Made by a program: the position numbers and the translations under genes. Under the pieces are notes generated by a model, which saw only the letters and a list, made by a program, of their open reading frames with translations, was not told the origin of the DNA and ran no database searches. A DNA stretch of 64,000 nucleotides from Lacimicrobium sp. SS2-24 (GTDB lineage Bacteria > Pseudomonadota > Gammaproteobacteria > Enterobacterales > Alteromonadaceae), in contig NZ_NIWW01000008.1 of NCBI RefSeq assembly GCF_002201535.1, forward strand, positions 62,001 to 126,000, given 5' to 3'. The number at the start of each line of letters is the position of its first letter. Within the stretch, counting starts at the first letter, position 1. This document shows, piece by piece, positions 35,682 through 46,338 of this stretch.

Positions 35682-36164
35682 TTGAATGAATCAACCCTGC
35701 AATTGGCCAGTAACCTTGGCCAGCGACTCAAAGACAATGGCTGGAAACTGACATGTGCAGAGTCCTGCACTGGTGGAGGCATAGGATACGCGATCACAAG
35801 CGTGTCTGGAAGTTCTGCCTGGTTTGAACGTGGGTTTATTACCTATTCTGATGAGGCCAAACAGCAAGTGCTGGGGGTGGATAACAGCATGTTGATCGTC
35901 GAAGGTGCGGTATCTGCCAAGGTGGTGGAGCAAATGGCCTCGGGCGCGTTAAAGGCTGCCGATGCCGATCTGGCGATCGCAGTCAGCGGTATTGCCGGCC
36001 CCGATGGCGGCAGCCCGGAAAAACCGGTGGGTACGGTCTGGTTTGGGTTTGCCACCGCAGACAGGGTTGAAAGCCTGCATCAGCGCTTTATGGGTGATCG
36101 GCATCAAATTCGCAGCCAGAGCATCGAAGTGGCGCTGCAAAAAGCCCTGCAATTGGTCAGTTAG
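35682..36164 (+). CDS. pncC: Nicotinamide-nucleotide amidohydrolase (CinA C-terminal domain protein)
   Basis: A 160-residue enzyme deamidating nicotinamide mononucleotide to nicotinic acid mononucleotide in pyridine-nucleotide recycling. It consists only of the CinA C-terminal domain: LTCAESCTGGGIGYAITSVSGSS, FERGFITYSDEAKQ and AVSGIAGPDGGSPEKPVGTVW. The start is TTG at 35682, with AAGGAA upstream. The usual gammaproteobacterial neighbourhood mutS / pncC-recA is preserved, with recA 133 bp downstream. Confidence 0.95.
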   Translation: MNESTLQLASNLGQRLKDNGWKLTCAESCTGGGIGYAITSVSGSSAWFERGFITYSDEAKQQVLGVDNSMLIVEGAVSAKVVEQMASGALKAADADLAIAVSGIAGPDGGSPEKPVGTVWFGFATADRVESLHQRFMGDRHQIRSQSIEVALQKALQLVS

Positions 36165-36228
36165 ACGCCTGTTCCCCTGTCGCCGCCGCGGGCGGCGAGG
36201 TGGCAGAGAAAAACTTTTCTTATTCCGC

Positions 36229-36256
36229 TTGTAACTGTATAGCTATACAGTATAAT
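36229..36256 (+). promoter_or_regulatory. recA promoter, sigma-70 type
   Basis: TTGTAA (36229-36234) and a consensus TATAAT (36251-36256) are spaced by 16 bp. The LexA box fills the spacer exactly, so repressor and polymerase compete. The predicted start is near 36263, about 35 bases before the recA ATG. Confidence 0.88.
36235..36250. promoter_or_regulatory. LexA (SOS) box of recA
   Basis: CTGTATAGCTATACAG is a perfect 16 bp palindrome matching the gammaproteobacterial LexA consensus CTGT-N8-ACAG. It lies between the -35 and -10 elements of recA, which implies tight SOS control. Confidence 0.95.
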
Positions 36257-36297
36257 TCAATGTATCACCAATAGGGTCCCCGTTTAGGAGCAGAACA

Positions 36298-37353
36298 ATG
36301 GATAGCAATAAAGAAAAAGCCCTCTCGGCCGCACTAGGTCAGATTGAAAAACAATTTGGTAAAGGTGCGATTATGCGCCTTGGCGATAACCAGGCACTGG
36401 ATATCGACGCGGTGTCAACCGGCTCACTGAGTGTGGATGTGGCCCTGGGTATAGGCGGTTTGCCCTTTGGCCGGGTGGTGGAGATCTATGGTCCGGAATC
36501 TTCCGGTAAGACCACCTTAACCTTACAGGCCATTGCAGAAGCACAGCGAATGGGTAAGACCTGTGCGTTTGTCGATGCTGAGCACGCTCTCGATCCGCTG
36601 TATGCAGAAAAAATTGGTGTAAACGTAGACGAACTGCTGGTGTCTCAGCCTGACACGGGTGAACAGGCGCTGGAAATCTGTGACATGCTGGTACGCTCCG
36701 GTGCCGTCGATGTTGTGGTTGTGGACTCGGTGGCGGCGTTGACGCCTAAGGCTGAAATTGAAGGTGAGATGGGCGACTCTCACGTAGGGCTGCAGGCGCG
36801 ACTGATGTCACAGGCTCTGCGTAAGCTGACCGCTAACATCAAGCGTTCCAACACGCTGTGTATCTTCATCAACCAGATCCGGATGAAAATCGGTGTCATG
36901 TTTGGCAACCCGGAAACGACAACCGGCGGGAATGCGCTGAAGTTTTATGCCTCTGTGCGTCTGGATATTCGCCGTATTGGTGCCATCAAAGAGGGTGATG
37001 AAGTCGTGGGTAACGAGACCCGCGTAAAAGTGGTCAAGAATAAGGTTGCCCCTCCCTTTAAGCAGGCGGAGTTCCAGATTCTCTACGGTCACGGTATCAG
37101 TAAAGAAGCCGAACTGATTGATCTGGGCGTGGCCAACAAGTTGGTGGAAAAAGCCGGTGCCTGGTATAGCTATAAAGGCGATCGTATCGGGCAGGGTAAA
37201 GCGAATTGTGTGCGTTACCTGAAAGAGAAGCCTGAAATTGCCAATGAACTGGACAAGCTTCTGCGCGATAAATTATTGCTGAAAAAGACCGTCAAAGATG
37301 ATGCGGCAGCATTAGAGGCGGAACCCAAGGGCGAAGCCAAAGATCTGCTGTAG
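36298..37353 (+). CDS. recA: Recombinase RecA
   Basis: A 351-residue recombinase and LexA co-protease. Walker A is GPESSGKT (65-72), Walker B is [10 protein letters not shown], loop L1 is [21 protein letters not shown] and loop L2 is [27 protein letters not shown] precedes the ATG. Expression should be damage-induced through the LexA box at 36235-36250. recX, which often follows recA and limits its filament, is absent: a terminator comes 40 bp after the stop and the next gene is convergent. Confidence 0.99.
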   Translation: MDSNKEKALSAALGQIEKQFGKGAIMRLGDNQALDIDAVSTGSLSVDVALGIGGLPFGRVVEIYGPESSGKTTLTLQAIAEAQRMGKTCAFVDAEHALDPLYAEKIGVNVDELLVSQPDTGEQALEICDMLVRSGAVDVVVVDSVAALTPKAEIEGEMGDSHVGLQARLMSQALRKLTANIKRSNTLCIFINQIRMKIGVMFGNPETTTGGNALKFYASVRLDIRRIGAIKEGDEVVGNETRVKVVKNKVAPPFKQAEFQILYGHGISKEAELIDLGVANKLVEKAGAWYSYKGDRIGQGKANCVRYLKEKPEIANELDKLLRDKLLLKKTVKDDAAALEAEPKGEAKDLL

Positions 37354-37393
37354 GCGGATACAACAAAGCCGCAACAGGCTTGAATAAGGGACA

Positions 37394-37428
37394 AAAAAGC
37401 CAGTCAGGGTGATCGACTGGCTTTTTTT
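37394..37428 (+). terminator. Intrinsic terminator after recA
   Basis: GCCAGTC (37399-37405) and GACTGGC (37415-37421) form the stem, flanked by an A-run and a seven-base T-run. The remaining sequence to 37621 shows no gene. Confidence 0.9.
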
Positions 37429-37621
37429 ATGCGTTTAAGACCACATCAACGTACGGCCGGAGGCATCTCTGCGACGTTATCGTCAGCGTGCACTCTGTGC
37501 ATGGGGATGCTGACTATACCGGGGGGTACCCTGAGGCTGAAAAAAGCATAAGCCACCAAGGGCAGTTGCTACTGTAAAAAATTCAGCCGTGGCGGATATT
37601 TGCCTGAGATTGCGGGGTTGT

Positions 37622-37643
37622 CAGCGGGCAACATGGCCCGCTG
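37622..37643 (-). terminator. Hairpin after dapD
   Basis: CAGCGGGC and GCCCGCTG form a perfect 8 bp stem, 27 bp downstream of the dapD stop on the minus strand. No T-run follows, so the call is tentative. Confidence 0.5.
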
Positions 37644-37669
37644 GCTTGTTTAGGCTAATGTGATGAGAA

Positions 37670-38488
37670 TTACTCAGCACCCCTTAACAGGGCATTGATG
37701 CCGACTTTTGCCCGTGTCTTGGCATCCACTTTTTTGACGATAATCGCCGCATACAGATTACACTTACCGTCTTTGGAGGGCAGGGTGCCTGATACCACCA
37801 CGGCGCCAGCAGGAACTCGACCATAGTGAATCTCACCGGTCTCTCTGTCATAAATGCGGGTACTCTGGCTGATGTACACGCCCATGGAAATGACCGCGCC
37901 TTCCTCGACGATGACGCCTTCGACGATTTCCGAGCGAGCCCCGATAAAGCAGTTGTCTTCTATGATGGTGGGGTTTGCCTGCAGCGGCTCCAGGACACCG
38001 CCAATACCAACGCCGCCTGAAAGATGCACATTTTTACCAATTTGGGCGCAGGAGCCCACGGTGGCCCAGGTGTCGACCATAGTGCCTTCATCGATATAGG
38101 CACCGATATTGGTGTAAGAGGGCATTAATACGACATTTTTACCCACATAACAGCCAGTACGGACTGTTGCCGGAGGCACCACCCGGACTCCTTCCTGTGC
38201 AAACTGTTGCTCGTTGTACTCGGCATATTTAAGCGGCACTTTGTCAAAAAAGCGGCTCTGTGCACCCTCTATCAACTGATTATCGTGCAGGCGAAAATAC
38301 AAAAGCACGGCCTTTTTCAACCACTGATGCACCACCCACTCTCCGGCGACCTTTTCAGCCACCCGGGCCTTTCCGGTGTTTAAAAGGTCAATGGCCTGAG
38401 AGACAGCCTGGCGAAGCTGGAGATCGCTGCTGTCCAGCTCGTTACGGTTTTCGAAGGCCTGTTCAATGATGGATTTCAGTTCTGACAT
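37670..38488 (-). CDS. dapD: 2,3,4,5-tetrahydropyridine-2,6-dicarboxylate N-succinyltransferase
   Basis: A 272-residue left-handed beta-helix enzyme of the lysine/diaminopimelate pathway, supplying peptidoglycan. [40 protein letters not shown] and [18 protein letters not shown] show the hexapeptide repeats. It ends with [13 protein letters not shown]. Length equals the family norm. Its start overlaps the 3' end of glnD by 13 bases, so the order map-glnD-dapD is one operon, as in E. coli. Confidence 0.98.
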   Translation of the reverse strand: MSELKSIIEQAFENRNELDSSDLQLRQAVSQAIDLLNTGKARVAEKVAGEWVVHQWLKKAVLLYFRLHDNQLIEGAQSRFFDKVPLKYAEYNEQQFAQEGVRVVPPATVRTGCYVGKNVVLMPSYTNIGAYIDEGTMVDTWATVGSCAQIGKNVHLSGGVGIGGVLEPLQANPTIIEDNCFIGARSEIVEGVIVEEGAVISMGVYISQSTRIYDRETGEIHYGRVPAGAVVVSGTLPSKDGKCNLYAAIIVKKVDAKTRAKVGINALLRGAE

Positions 38489-41124
38489 GTTTCACTCTGT
38501 GTTTGTTGATTCAAGATGGACATAAGTTGTTTCTTCAATGTGACCTGTTGCTCATTGGTGAGGGCTTCACCCTGATTATTGGTGAGGATAAAAAGATCTT
38601 CCGCACGCTCGCCAATGGTGGTGATTTTTGCCATATGCAAGGACAAATCACAGATAACAAATTGCTGAGAAATGGTGGCCAGTAGTCCTGGCGCATCCAG
38701 TGCTTCAAGCTCTAATAAGGTCATGTTGGCCTGATTGGTGAAAAAGCGCATTTTCACCGGGACATTGAGCTGCTTCATGCGCCGCGGCATTTTGCGATTA
38801 TTCTGGTGGGCACTGCCGGGGCGTTCGAGCTGTTCGAGAACGGCTTCTTTGAGACTCTGGCGACGGGAAGAAGAGGTAATACGATCGCCATTGTCTTCCA
38901 GGATAATAAAACTATCGAAGACGTAACCGTCCTGGGTGCTCATGATTTGTGCGTCGTGTATTGAACAGTTACGGCTGTCCAGCACTGAGGCTATCTGAGC
39001 AAAAAGACTGGCACGGTCACGGCCATAGAGTATCAGTTCTGTACCGGCTTTGGAGGTGTCATCGCTGACTTCCACTAACACCTGATTGTCCTGCAGACTT
39101 TCATTGCCCAGAATCATACTGGCATGCCAGACCAGCTGACTGGGTTTGAAACGCACAAAATAGTCCCAGTCCAGTCTGTCCCAGAATTGTTGTACCTGTG
39201 CGGCATCTTTACCCATTGAGGTGAGAAGGCTGAGCGCTTCCTCCTGATGTTCTTCAACTTTGGCTTTAAGATCGATCTGACATTCCAGGCCACTTTCCAG
39301 CGCTTTTTTGGTCATCAGGTACAATTCCCTGAGCAATGATGCTTTCCAGTCATTCCACAGATTGTCGTTAGTGGCCCGAATATCCGCCAACGTCAGCGCA
39401 TAGAGATGTTCAAGGTAATCCACATTGCGAATTTTACCGGCAAATTCATTGATCACATCCGGGTCGTAGATATCCCGGCGCTGGGCTGTCACTGACATCA
39501 GCAGATGGTTTTCAACCAGCCACACCACCAACTCTTTGTCTTTACGGCCAATGCCGTGGGTGTCACAGAAGTCAGCCAGATCTTGTGCGCCGAGTTTAGA
39601 GTGATCACCGCCGCGACCCTTGCCAATGTCATGGAAGATAGCGGCGATATATAACAGCTCGGGTTTATCAAGATTCTGAAAAATACGATGACAGCGGGGA
39701 AAGTCTTTGGCGCCCTCACTCTGACTGTAATGGTAAATATGTTTAATCAGTCTGTGGGTATGTTCATCCACGGTATAGGCATGAAACAAATCAAACTGCA
39801 TCATGCCTACAATCTGATTCCACTGTGGCAGATAGGCCTGCATGATGCCGTGCTTGTGGGCGACTTCCCAGGAAAAGGCGAAAAAGTTTGGGTGCTTAAG
39901 CAACCGCATAAACAGTTCCCGACAGCCAGCGCGTTCACACAGGAACGCCGAGCGGAAATTGCGCCGGGCATTACGCAGTAATCTCAATGTGGCGGAGTGC
40001 AGCCCTTGTGCCTGGGGCGTATCGGAGAGCAGCAGTAAAAAGCTGAGGAGTTTTTCTGGTGTATCAAAGACCTGATCATGACGGGCCTGCAGCAACCCGT
40101 CAGCCAGGGCAAAATCCTGATTGATGGGCTCAAAACGACGTACTTTCGTGGCCAGAATATCCTGGCGGAAATGCTGTAACAGCATGTCATTGAGTTCGGT
40201 TATCCGGCGCACGGTGCGGAAAAAGGCCTTCATCATGGTTTCTACGGACGCTTTTCCCTCATCGCCATAGCCAAGCCGTTTTGCCACCTCAGGCTGAAAA
40301 TCAAACAGCAGCCGGTTCTCACTGCGTCCGGCCACCAGATGCAGGGCGAAGCGAATCCGCCATAAATGATTGCGACATTCAATCAGTTCATCAAATTCAC
40401 GGGCGGTGAAATAATTATGTTCGACTAATTCTTTGCCTTTGAGCACCTTAAAGTGTTTCTTGGCAACCCAGCCGATGGTCTGAATATCCCTTAAGCACCC
40501 GGGATTTTCTTTCACATTGGGTTCGAGGTTGTAGGCGGTGCCATTAAATTTGGCATGCCGTTGGCGTTGTTCATCAAGTTTTGCCAGGAAAAAGTCTTTG
40601 CTGCTCCAGAATCCATTGCTCTGCACTTTTTGTTGTAACCGGGCAAAGGTCTCTTTACTGCCACTGAGCAGCCGCGCCTCGATGAGGTTGGTGGCAATAG
40701 TGACATCCTCTTTGGCTAACTTAATGGTTTCTGAGAGTGTGCGTACGGATTGACCGATATCCAGACCAATGTCCCAGAGCAGAGTAACAAAACGCCCGAG
40801 CTTTTCATTAATCTCATCATCCGGCTTTTTATGATTTAACAACAGTAAATCGATATCGGAATAGGGTTGCAGTTGTCCGCGGCCGTAACCACCTACCGCA
40901 ACCAGCGCCAGATCCGGGTAGGTGTGCAGATCGAAAAGTTGCCAGATATGTCGCAGGAGGGCATCAACAAAGGTGGCCCGTCCTCTCACCAGGTTATCCA
41001 CTTCTGTCAGGGAGGCATTGTCTTCCAGCCATTGATGGTGGTTCTCAACACAGGCCTTGAACGCAACAATATTATCGACTGTGCTAATCCGTTTTATCTG
41101 GCCAAGCAGACTCTGCAGCGACAA
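38476..41124 (-). CDS. glnD: Bifunctional uridylyltransferase / uridylyl-removing enzyme
   Basis: An 882-residue nitrogen sensor that uridylylates or deuridylylates PII in response to glutamine. The nucleotidyltransferase site is [19 protein letters not shown] (about 85-103). The HD hydrolase has [17 protein letters not shown]. Two C-terminal ACT domains ([20 protein letters not shown] and [19 protein letters not shown]) sense glutamine. It starts 10 bp after the map stop. All domains are complete. Confidence 0.98.
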   Translation of the reverse strand: MSLQSLLGQIKRISTVDNIVAFKACVENHHQWLEDNASLTEVDNLVRGRATFVDALLRHIWQLFDLHTYPDLALVAVGGYGRGQLQPYSDIDLLLLNHKKPDDEINEKLGRFVTLLWDIGLDIGQSVRTLSETIKLAKEDVTIATNLIEARLLSGSKETFARLQQKVQSNGFWSSKDFFLAKLDEQRQRHAKFNGTAYNLEPNVKENPGCLRDIQTIGWVAKKHFKVLKGKELVEHNYFTAREFDELIECRNHLWRIRFALHLVAGRSENRLLFDFQPEVAKRLGYGDEGKASVETMMKAFFRTVRRITELNDMLLQHFRQDILATKVRRFEPINQDFALADGLLQARHDQVFDTPEKLLSFLLLLSDTPQAQGLHSATLRLLRNARRNFRSAFLCERAGCRELFMRLLKHPNFFAFSWEVAHKHGIMQAYLPQWNQIVGMMQFDLFHAYTVDEHTHRLIKHIYHYSQSEGAKDFPRCHRIFQNLDKPELLYIAAIFHDIGKGRGGDHSKLGAQDLADFCDTHGIGRKDKELVVWLVENHLLMSVTAQRRDIYDPDVINEFAGKIRNVDYLEHLYALTLADIRATNDNLWNDWKASLLRELYLMTKKALESGLECQIDLKAKVEEHQEEALSLLTSMGKDAAQVQQFWDRLDWDYFVRFKPSQLVWHASMILGNESLQDNQVLVEVSDDTSKAGTELILYGRDRASLFAQIASVLDSRNCSIHDAQIMSTQDGYVFDSFIILEDNGDRITSSSRRQSLKEAVLEQLERPGSAHQNNRKMPRRMKQLNVPVKMRFFTNQANMTLLELEALDAPGLLATISQQFVICDLSLHMAKITTIGERAEDLFILTNNQGEALTNEQQVTLKKQLMSILNQQTQSETCQN

Positions 41125-41134
41125 GGGCGTCTCC

Positions 41135-41920
41135 TTAATGGTTGATGATGCGATCTATGTTTTCGTCACTGCGCAAGGTAAGAATCTCACAGCCGTTGGC
41201 AGTGACCAGTAAGGTATGCTCCCACTGAGCACTGAGACTGCGATCCTTGGTCACCACTGTCCAGTCATCTTTGAGCAATTTTGAATGACGTTTTCCGGCA
41301 TTGATCATGGGCTCTATGGTCAGGCACATACCTTCTTGCAATACCTCACCGGCACCGGGCTTACCGTAATGCAGAACCTGAGGGTCTTCATGGAATTCCG
41401 CGCCAATGCCATGACCACAGTACTCCCGCACAACAGAGTAGTGATGATGTTCAGCGTGCTGCTGAATGGCATGGCCAATATCGCCTAAGTGCACACCGGG
41501 ACGAACTAGCTGGATGCCTTTGTACATGCATTCCTGAGTCACCCGAATCAGACGCTCTGCCAGGATGCTGGGTTGGCCCACCACAAACATCTTCGAGGTG
41601 TCACCGTGATACCCGTCTTTTATCACCGTGACATCGATATTGATGATGTCACCGTCTTTCAGTTTCTTGTCTGACGGGATACCGTGACAAATCACGTGGT
41701 TGACGGAGGTGCAGATGGATTTAGGAAAACCATGGTAATTGAGCGGAGCGGGAATTGCGCCTTGTTCATTGACAATATAATCGTGGCAGCGCTGATTCAG
41801 TTCATCGGTGGTCACCCCTTTTTGTACATAGGGGCCAATCATCTCCAGTACTTCAGCCGCAAGCTTGCCAGCAATGCGCATTTTTTCTATTTCGTCTTGT
41901 GTCTTGATAGTTGCAGTCAA
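41135..41920 (-). CDS. map: Methionine aminopeptidase, type I
   Basis: A 261-residue metalloprotease removing the initiator Met. It has SICTSVNHVICHGIPSDKKL, the metal ligands in INIDVTVIKDGYHGDTSKMF, EYCGHGIGAEFHEDPQVLHY and LTIEPMINAG. Divergent from rpsB, the arrangement found in E. coli and relatives. There is no N-terminal zinc-finger extension, as expected for the bacterial type Ia enzyme. Followed closely by glnD. Confidence 0.98.
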   Translation of the reverse strand: MTATIKTQDEIEKMRIAGKLAAEVLEMIGPYVQKGVTTDELNQRCHDYIVNEQGAIPAPLNYHGFPKSICTSVNHVICHGIPSDKKLKDGDIINIDVTVIKDGYHGDTSKMFVVGQPSILAERLIRVTQECMYKGIQLVRPGVHLGDIGHAIQQHAEHHHYSVVREYCGHGIGAEFHEDPQVLHYGKPGAGEVLQEGMCLTIEPMINAGKRHSKLLKDDWTVVTKDRSLSAQWEHTLLVTANGCEILTLRSDENIDRIINH

Positions 41921-42028
41921 GGTTCATCCACTTTTGTATTGCAATATTCTGCGCGCATTCTAGCCTCTGAGGCGCCCTGTGTATAGGCACAGCCGCTCTC
42001 ATCAGAGCACAGCAGACAGAACAATAAG

Positions 42029-42058
42029 TTGTATCTTATAGCCTGACTGTGGTATAAA
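42029..42058 (+). promoter_or_regulatory. Probable rpsB promoter
   Basis: TTGTAT (42029-42034) and TATAAA (42053-42058) with 18 bp spacing, about 180 bases before rpsB. The placement leaves a long untranslated leader, usual for rpsB. Confidence 0.6.
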
Positions 42059-42240
42059 GCCGCCCGCAAATTGAGCGCGTCGAATCGTCGGGTTCAATTT
42101 GCCCTAACTTATTTATTAATGACACACATATATCGACACGGTTTTCGGGGTGTCTGAGTGCCACATGGGCGAATTGCCCGGGGCGCTAAATCAGATCGAA
42201 AGCTGGGATATATGGAGGCCTAACCCCATAAGGAAAAATT
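42059..42240 (+). promoter_or_regulatory. rpsB mRNA leader, likely S2 autoregulatory region
   Basis: The leader is about 175 bases with stem-forming blocks, for example TGGGCGAATTGCCCG (42167-42181) and a GGTGTCTGAGTGCCACATGG segment. AAGGAAAAATT then precedes the ATG. In E. coli and related bacteria S2 represses rpsB-tsf translation through a conserved leader structure; that this leader works the same way is inference from its position and length. Confidence 0.5.
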
Positions 42241-42969
42241 ATGGCAAACGTATCTATGCGCGACATGCTGCAAGCCGGCGTGCACTTCGGTCACCAGACC
42301 CGTTACTGGAACCCGAAAATGAAACCTTACATTTTTGGCGCCCGTAACAAAGTTCATATCATCAACCTTGAAAAGACCGTTCCGCTGTTTAACTCAGCCC
42401 TGAACTATCTGTCTGGCGTCTCTGCCAAAAAAGGTAAAGTATTATTCGTTGGCACCAAGCGTGCGGCCAGCGATGCAGTGAAAGAAGCTGCAAACCGTTG
42501 CGACCAGTTTTACGTCAACAAGCGCTGGTTGGGCGGTATGCTGACCAACTGGAAAACGGTTCGTCAGTCTATCAAGCGTCTGAAAGATCTGGAGCAGCAG
42601 GCTCAGGACGGTACGTTCGAAAAGCTGACTAAAAAAGAAGCGCTGATGCTGACTCGTGAAATGAACAAACTTGAGTCAAGCCTCGGTGGAATCAAAGACA
42701 TGGGCGGTCTGCCTGATTGCTTGTTCGTAATTGACGCGGTACATGAGCACATTGCCATTACCGAAGCTAGAAACCTGGGTATTCCTGTTGTTTCCGTGGT
42801 TGATACCAACTCGGATCCTGATGGTGTGGATTATGTTATTCCTGGTAATGATGACGCCATCCGTGCGGTACAGCTTTACCTGAATGCTGCCGCTGATGCC
42901 ATCAGTGAAGGTCGTGAGCAAAACCTCGAAGCTCAGGCTGAACACGACGACTTCGTCGAAACAGAATAA
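42241..42969 (+). CDS. rpsB: 30S ribosomal protein S2
   Basis: A 242-residue S2: [58 protein letters not shown] and the C-terminal [20 protein letters not shown] block. It is required for S1 binding to the small subunit. It is followed by an RNA hairpin and tsf, the standard rpsB-tsf operon, in which the intergenic stem partly limits tsf expression. Confidence 0.99.
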   Translation: MANVSMRDMLQAGVHFGHQTRYWNPKMKPYIFGARNKVHIINLEKTVPLFNSALNYLSGVSAKKGKVLFVGTKRAASDAVKEAANRCDQFYVNKRWLGGMLTNWKTVRQSIKRLKDLEQQAQDGTFEKLTKKEALMLTREMNKLESSLGGIKDMGGLPDCLFVIDAVHEHIAITEARNLGIPVVSVVDTNSDPDGVDYVIPGNDDAIRAVQLYLNAAADAISEGREQNLEAQAEHDDFVETE

Positions 42970-42984
42970 GCGTCATGCAGTTGC

Positions 42985-43013
42985 AACAGCGACCCGCCAT
43001 AGTGGTCGCTGTT
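42985..43013 (+). terminator. Hairpin between rpsB and tsf
   Basis: AACAGCGACC and GGTCGCTGTT form a 10 bp stem with a 9-base loop. No T-run follows, consistent with partial attenuation or RNA stabilisation rather than full termination. Confidence 0.55.
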
Positions 43014-43076
43014 AATCACTGTATCTCACAAGGACTCCCTTGTGATTCTACGAACAACTCTACTGAGGAATGAGAA

Positions 43077-43949
43077 ATGGCAGTAACTGCAGCTCTAGTA
43101 AAAGAACTTCGTGAACGTACCGGTGCCGGTATGCTGGATTGTAAAAAGGCGCTGGAAGAAACCAATGGTGATGTTGAACAAGCCATTGAGAACATGCGCA
43201 AGTCAGGTCAGGCAAAAGCCGCTAAGAAGGCAGGTCGTATCGCCGCTGAAGGTGTTATCCTGACTAAAGTTGACGGTAACAATGCGGTAATGGTTGAACT
43301 GAACTGTGAAACCGACTTCGTTGCCCGTGATGACAGCTTCCTGGCCTTTGGTGACAAGATTGTTGACCTAGCGCTAAAAAACAAACTGAATGACGTTGAA
43401 GCGTTAAACGCTCTGGATCTTGACGGCATCACCGTATCAGAAGCCCGTGAGAACCTGGTTGCCAAAATTGGCGAGAACATTACTGTTCGTCGTGTTGTCA
43501 GCATTGAAGGTGATAACCTGGGTGCCTATGTGCACGGTGGCCGTATTGGTGTGCTGACCATTCTTGAAGGCGGTGACAACGAGCTGGCCAAAGATGTGGC
43601 GATGCACGTAGCCGCGTCTAACCCGCAGTTTGTGAAGCCTGAACAGGTACCTGCGGACGTGGTAGAAAAAGAAAAAGCCATTCAGATTGATATCGCCATG
43701 CAAAGCGGCAAGCCTGCCGAAATTGCTGAGAAGATGGTTGCTGGTCGCATGAGCAAGTTTACCGGCGAAATCAGCCTGACAGGTCAGCCTTTCGTTAAAG
43801 ATCCCTCACAGAGCGTGGGTGCATTGTTAAAAGCAAGCAATGCAGATGTGGTCAACTTCGTACGTTTTGAAGTGGGCGAAGGCATCGAGAAGAAATCTGA
43901 AGATTTTGCCGCTGAAGTACAGGCGCAAATGGCCGCTGCCAAGAAATAA
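43077..43949 (+). CDS. tsf: Elongation factor Ts
   Basis: A 290-residue nucleotide-exchange factor for EF-Tu. The N-terminal UBA-like part is [20 protein letters not shown]. The catalytic core contains the EF-Tu-contacting TDFVARDD loop and [10 protein letters not shown]. It ends in QMAAAKK. GAGGAATGAGAA provides the ribosome-binding site. A strong terminator follows, separating it from pyrH. Confidence 0.99.
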   Translation: MAVTAALVKELRERTGAGMLDCKKALEETNGDVEQAIENMRKSGQAKAAKKAGRIAAEGVILTKVDGNNAVMVELNCETDFVARDDSFLAFGDKIVDLALKNKLNDVEALNALDLDGITVSEARENLVAKIGENITVRRVVSIEGDNLGAYVHGGRIGVLTILEGGDNELAKDVAMHVAASNPQFVKPEQVPADVVEKEKAIQIDIAMQSGKPAEIAEKMVAGRMSKFTGEISLTGQPFVKDPSQSVGALLKASNADVVNFVRFEVGEGIEKKSEDFAAEVQAQMAAAKK

Positions 43950-43994
43950 ATTGGCACGCGACTTTTGCCCGGTGGCAATGTCATATAAACTACG

Positions 43995-44021
43995 AGCACC
44001 TCTTTAAGGGGTGCTTTTTTA
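43995..44021 (+). terminator. Intrinsic terminator after tsf
   Basis: AGCACCTC-TTTAA-GGGGTGCT with one G-U pair, followed by a T-run, 45 bp past the tsf stop. From here to pyrH (44022-44251) no gene is supportable. A GCAGGT/ACCTGC inverted repeat and a GATAAT near 44207 could belong to a pyrH promoter. Confidence 0.88.
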
Positions 44022-44251
44022 TATACAGGATGTATGGGCAGGTCATGACTCATGCATAACCTGCACGTCCGCCTGGTTTTGGCGGTCGACTGCCGCAGAC
44101 GAAACGGATATCTGTGTGCGGCAACATCTGTTCTGGCGACATCCGGCGTTAACCGCTGGCAGCACTGGACTGAGACCCATCAGCCTGAGCCGAGTCAGCC
44201 AGTCTGATAATGACATTGGTGCACCGCAACTTACACAGGAACAACTGATCA

Positions 44252-44992
44252 ATGAGTATCAATCCCAAATCCGCCTACAGACGCATATTACTCAAACTCA
44301 GTGGTGAAGCCCTGATGGGGCAGGAAGGCTTCGGCATCGACCCGAAAGTGTTAGACCGTATGGCACAAGAGATCAAAGAACTGGTCGAGCTTGGCGTGCA
44401 GGTCGGTTTGGTCATAGGTGGCGGCAACCTGTTTCGTGGTGAAGGGCTGGCGAAAGCAGGTATGAACCGGGTAGTGGGCGACCACATGGGCATGCTGGCA
44501 ACCGTGATGAATGGTCTGGCGATGCGGGATGCCTTACACCGCGCCTTTGTGAATGCCCGTCTTATGTCTGCCATTCCGTTAAATGGTGTGTGTGACGCCT
44601 ACAACTGGGCAGAAGCCATCAGTTTATTGAAATCCGGCCGGGTTGTGATTTTTGCAGCAGGTACCGGAAATCCCTTTTTTACCACCGACTCAGCAGCGTG
44701 CCTGCGCGGCATCGAGATTGAAGCGGATGCGGTACTCAAAGCCACGAAAGTAGACGGTGTTTTCGATTCCGACCCGGCAAAAAATCCGGACGCGGTCATG
44801 TATCAGCAACTCAGCTATCAGGAAGTGCTGGAGAAAGAACTTAAAGTTATGGATCTGGCCGCCTTTACCCTGGCTCGGGACCATAATTTACCGATCAGAG
44901 TGTTTAATATGAACAAACCCGGATGCCTGAAAGATGTGGTAATGGGCGAGGAAGAAGGCACACTGATCGATCATCAGAAGAATCTGGCTTAA
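44252..44992 (+). CDS. pyrH: UMP kinase
   Basis: A 246-residue hexameric amino-acid-kinase-fold enzyme phosphorylating UMP to UDP. It has [60 protein letters not shown] and the C-terminal [13 protein letters not shown] block. GTP activation and UTP inhibition are known for the family. It is preceded by ACACAGGAACA and followed by frr after 21 bp, in the conserved pyrH-frr order. Confidence 0.98.
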   Translation: MSINPKSAYRRILLKLSGEALMGQEGFGIDPKVLDRMAQEIKELVELGVQVGLVIGGGNLFRGEGLAKAGMNRVVGDHMGMLATVMNGLAMRDALHRAFVNARLMSAIPLNGVCDAYNWAEAISLLKSGRVVIFAAGTGNPFFTTDSAACLRGIEIEADAVLKATKVDGVFDSDPAKNPDAVMYQQLSYQEVLEKELKVMDLAAFTLARDHNLPIRVFNMNKPGCLKDVVMGEEEGTLIDHQKNLA

Positions 44993-45013
44993 AAGTAAAA
45001 CAGGATTACGACA

Positions 45014-45571
45014 ATGCTTAATGAAATTAACAAAGACGCCCAAGAGCGTATGAACAAATGTATCAGTGCGCTGAAAAGTCAGCTGGGCAAGATCCGCACC
45101 GGCCGTGCTCACCCCAGTCTGCTTGATTCCATTATGGTGTCTTACTACGGTGCCGACACGCCCTTAAACCAGGTGGCAAACGTGGTGGCAGAAGATGCCC
45201 GCACCCTTGCCCTGACGGTATTTGATAAAAGTGCGACACAGGCAGTAGAAAAGGCCATTATGCAGTCTGATCTGGGACTCAACCCGATGAGTGCCGGTAC
45301 TGTGATTCGCATTCCTATGCCGCCCCTGACCGAAGAACGTCGTAAAGACTTTATTAAAGTGGTGCGTGCGGAAGCGGAACAGAGCCGCGTCGCCATTCGC
45401 AATATTCGTCGTGATGCCAACAGTGATATCAAAGACCTGGTGAAAGAAAAAGAGATTGGTGAAGACGAAGGACGTAGCGCCGAAGAAGGCATCCAGAAAC
45501 TGACTGACGAGTACGTAGGTAAGATCGATCAGTTGCTGGCCGACAAGGAAAAAGAGCTGATGGAAATCTGA
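45014..45571 (+). CDS. frr: Ribosome recycling factor
   Basis: A 185-residue tRNA-shaped factor that splits post-termination ribosomes with EF-G. It has [60 protein letters not shown] and [19 protein letters not shown]. Full length, with the usual C-terminal helix ending [12 protein letters not shown]. Followed by uppS after 25 bp with CAGGAG as ribosome-binding site. Confidence 0.99.
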   Translation: MLNEINKDAQERMNKCISALKSQLGKIRTGRAHPSLLDSIMVSYYGADTPLNQVANVVAEDARTLALTVFDKSATQAVEKAIMQSDLGLNPMSAGTVIRIPMPPLTEERRKDFIKVVRAEAEQSRVAIRNIRRDANSDIKDLVKEKEIGEDEGRSAEEGIQKLTDEYVGKIDQLLADKEKELMEI

Positions 45572-45596
45572 ACGTTCTGCGTTTCAGGAGATTTTC

Positions 45597-46325
45597 ATGA
45601 CAGCCAACACTTCAATGCCCAGACACGTTGCCATTATTATGGATGGCAACGGTCGCTGGGCCAAACAACGTGGCAAGATCAGAACATTCGGTCATAAGGC
45701 CGGGGTAGAGTCTGTGCGCAATGCAGTCGCTTTTGCCCGCAAGCAAGGGATAGAAGTGCTGACGTTGTTTGCCTTTAGCAGCGAGAATTGGAATCGCCCT
45801 GCCGAAGAGGTCGGGGTGTTGATGGAGTTGTTCAATCTGGTTCTCAAAAGCGAAGTCAAAAAGCTGCACAAAAATGATGTTCAGCTCAGGGTGGTGGGTG
45901 ACACCAGCCGCTTTGATAAGAAACTCAATGAGCGGATTACGGCCGCAGAAACACTGACCGCGGATAACCAGTCTCTGGTGCTCAATATTGCCGCCAATTA
46001 CGGTGGCCGCTGGGATATTATTCAGGCTGCACGTCATTGTGCAGAACAGGTTCGTGACGGAAAACTGAACAGTGCCGACATCGACGAAGAGATTTTTTCA
46101 CAACATATTTGTTTGTCTGGGTTACCGGAACTGGATTTGCTCATCCGAACTGGTGGTGAGAGTCGGGTCAGCAACTTTCTGCTGTGGCAACTGGCCTATT
46201 CAGAATTATATTTTACGCCCACATTGTGGCCGGATTTTAATGAGCAGGAATTCAGTCAGGCGGTGTCTGACTATGCTGCCCGCCAGCGTCGCTTTGGCAT
46301 GATCTCAGAGCAGGTGCAAGAATGA
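45597..46325 (+). CDS. uppS: Undecaprenyl diphosphate synthase
   Basis: A 242-residue cis-prenyltransferase making the lipid carrier for peptidoglycan and O-antigen. PRHVAIIMDGNGRWAKQRGK contains the catalytic Asp, and FAFSSENWNRPAEEV and LDLLIRTGGESRVSNFLLWQ are the other conserved regions. Part of the frr-uppS-cdsA-dxr-rseP run; compared with E. coli, dxr lies after cdsA rather than before uppS, an order common in Pseudomonas and Alteromonadales. Confidence 0.98.
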   Translation: MTANTSMPRHVAIIMDGNGRWAKQRGKIRTFGHKAGVESVRNAVAFARKQGIEVLTLFAFSSENWNRPAEEVGVLMELFNLVLKSEVKKLHKNDVQLRVVGDTSRFDKKLNERITAAETLTADNQSLVLNIAANYGGRWDIIQAARHCAEQVRDGKLNSADIDEEIFSQHICLSGLPELDLLIRTGGESRVSNFLLWQLAYSELYFTPTLWPDFNEQEFSQAVSDYAARQRRFGMISEQVQE

Positions 46326-46338
46326 GGAGGCCAAAGGC

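Noticed and set aside
43950-44251. Small gene between tsf and pyrH
   Set aside because: A 98-codon frame runs into pyrH out of frame and no alternative has a ribosome-binding site; the stretch is explained by a terminator and a probable leader.
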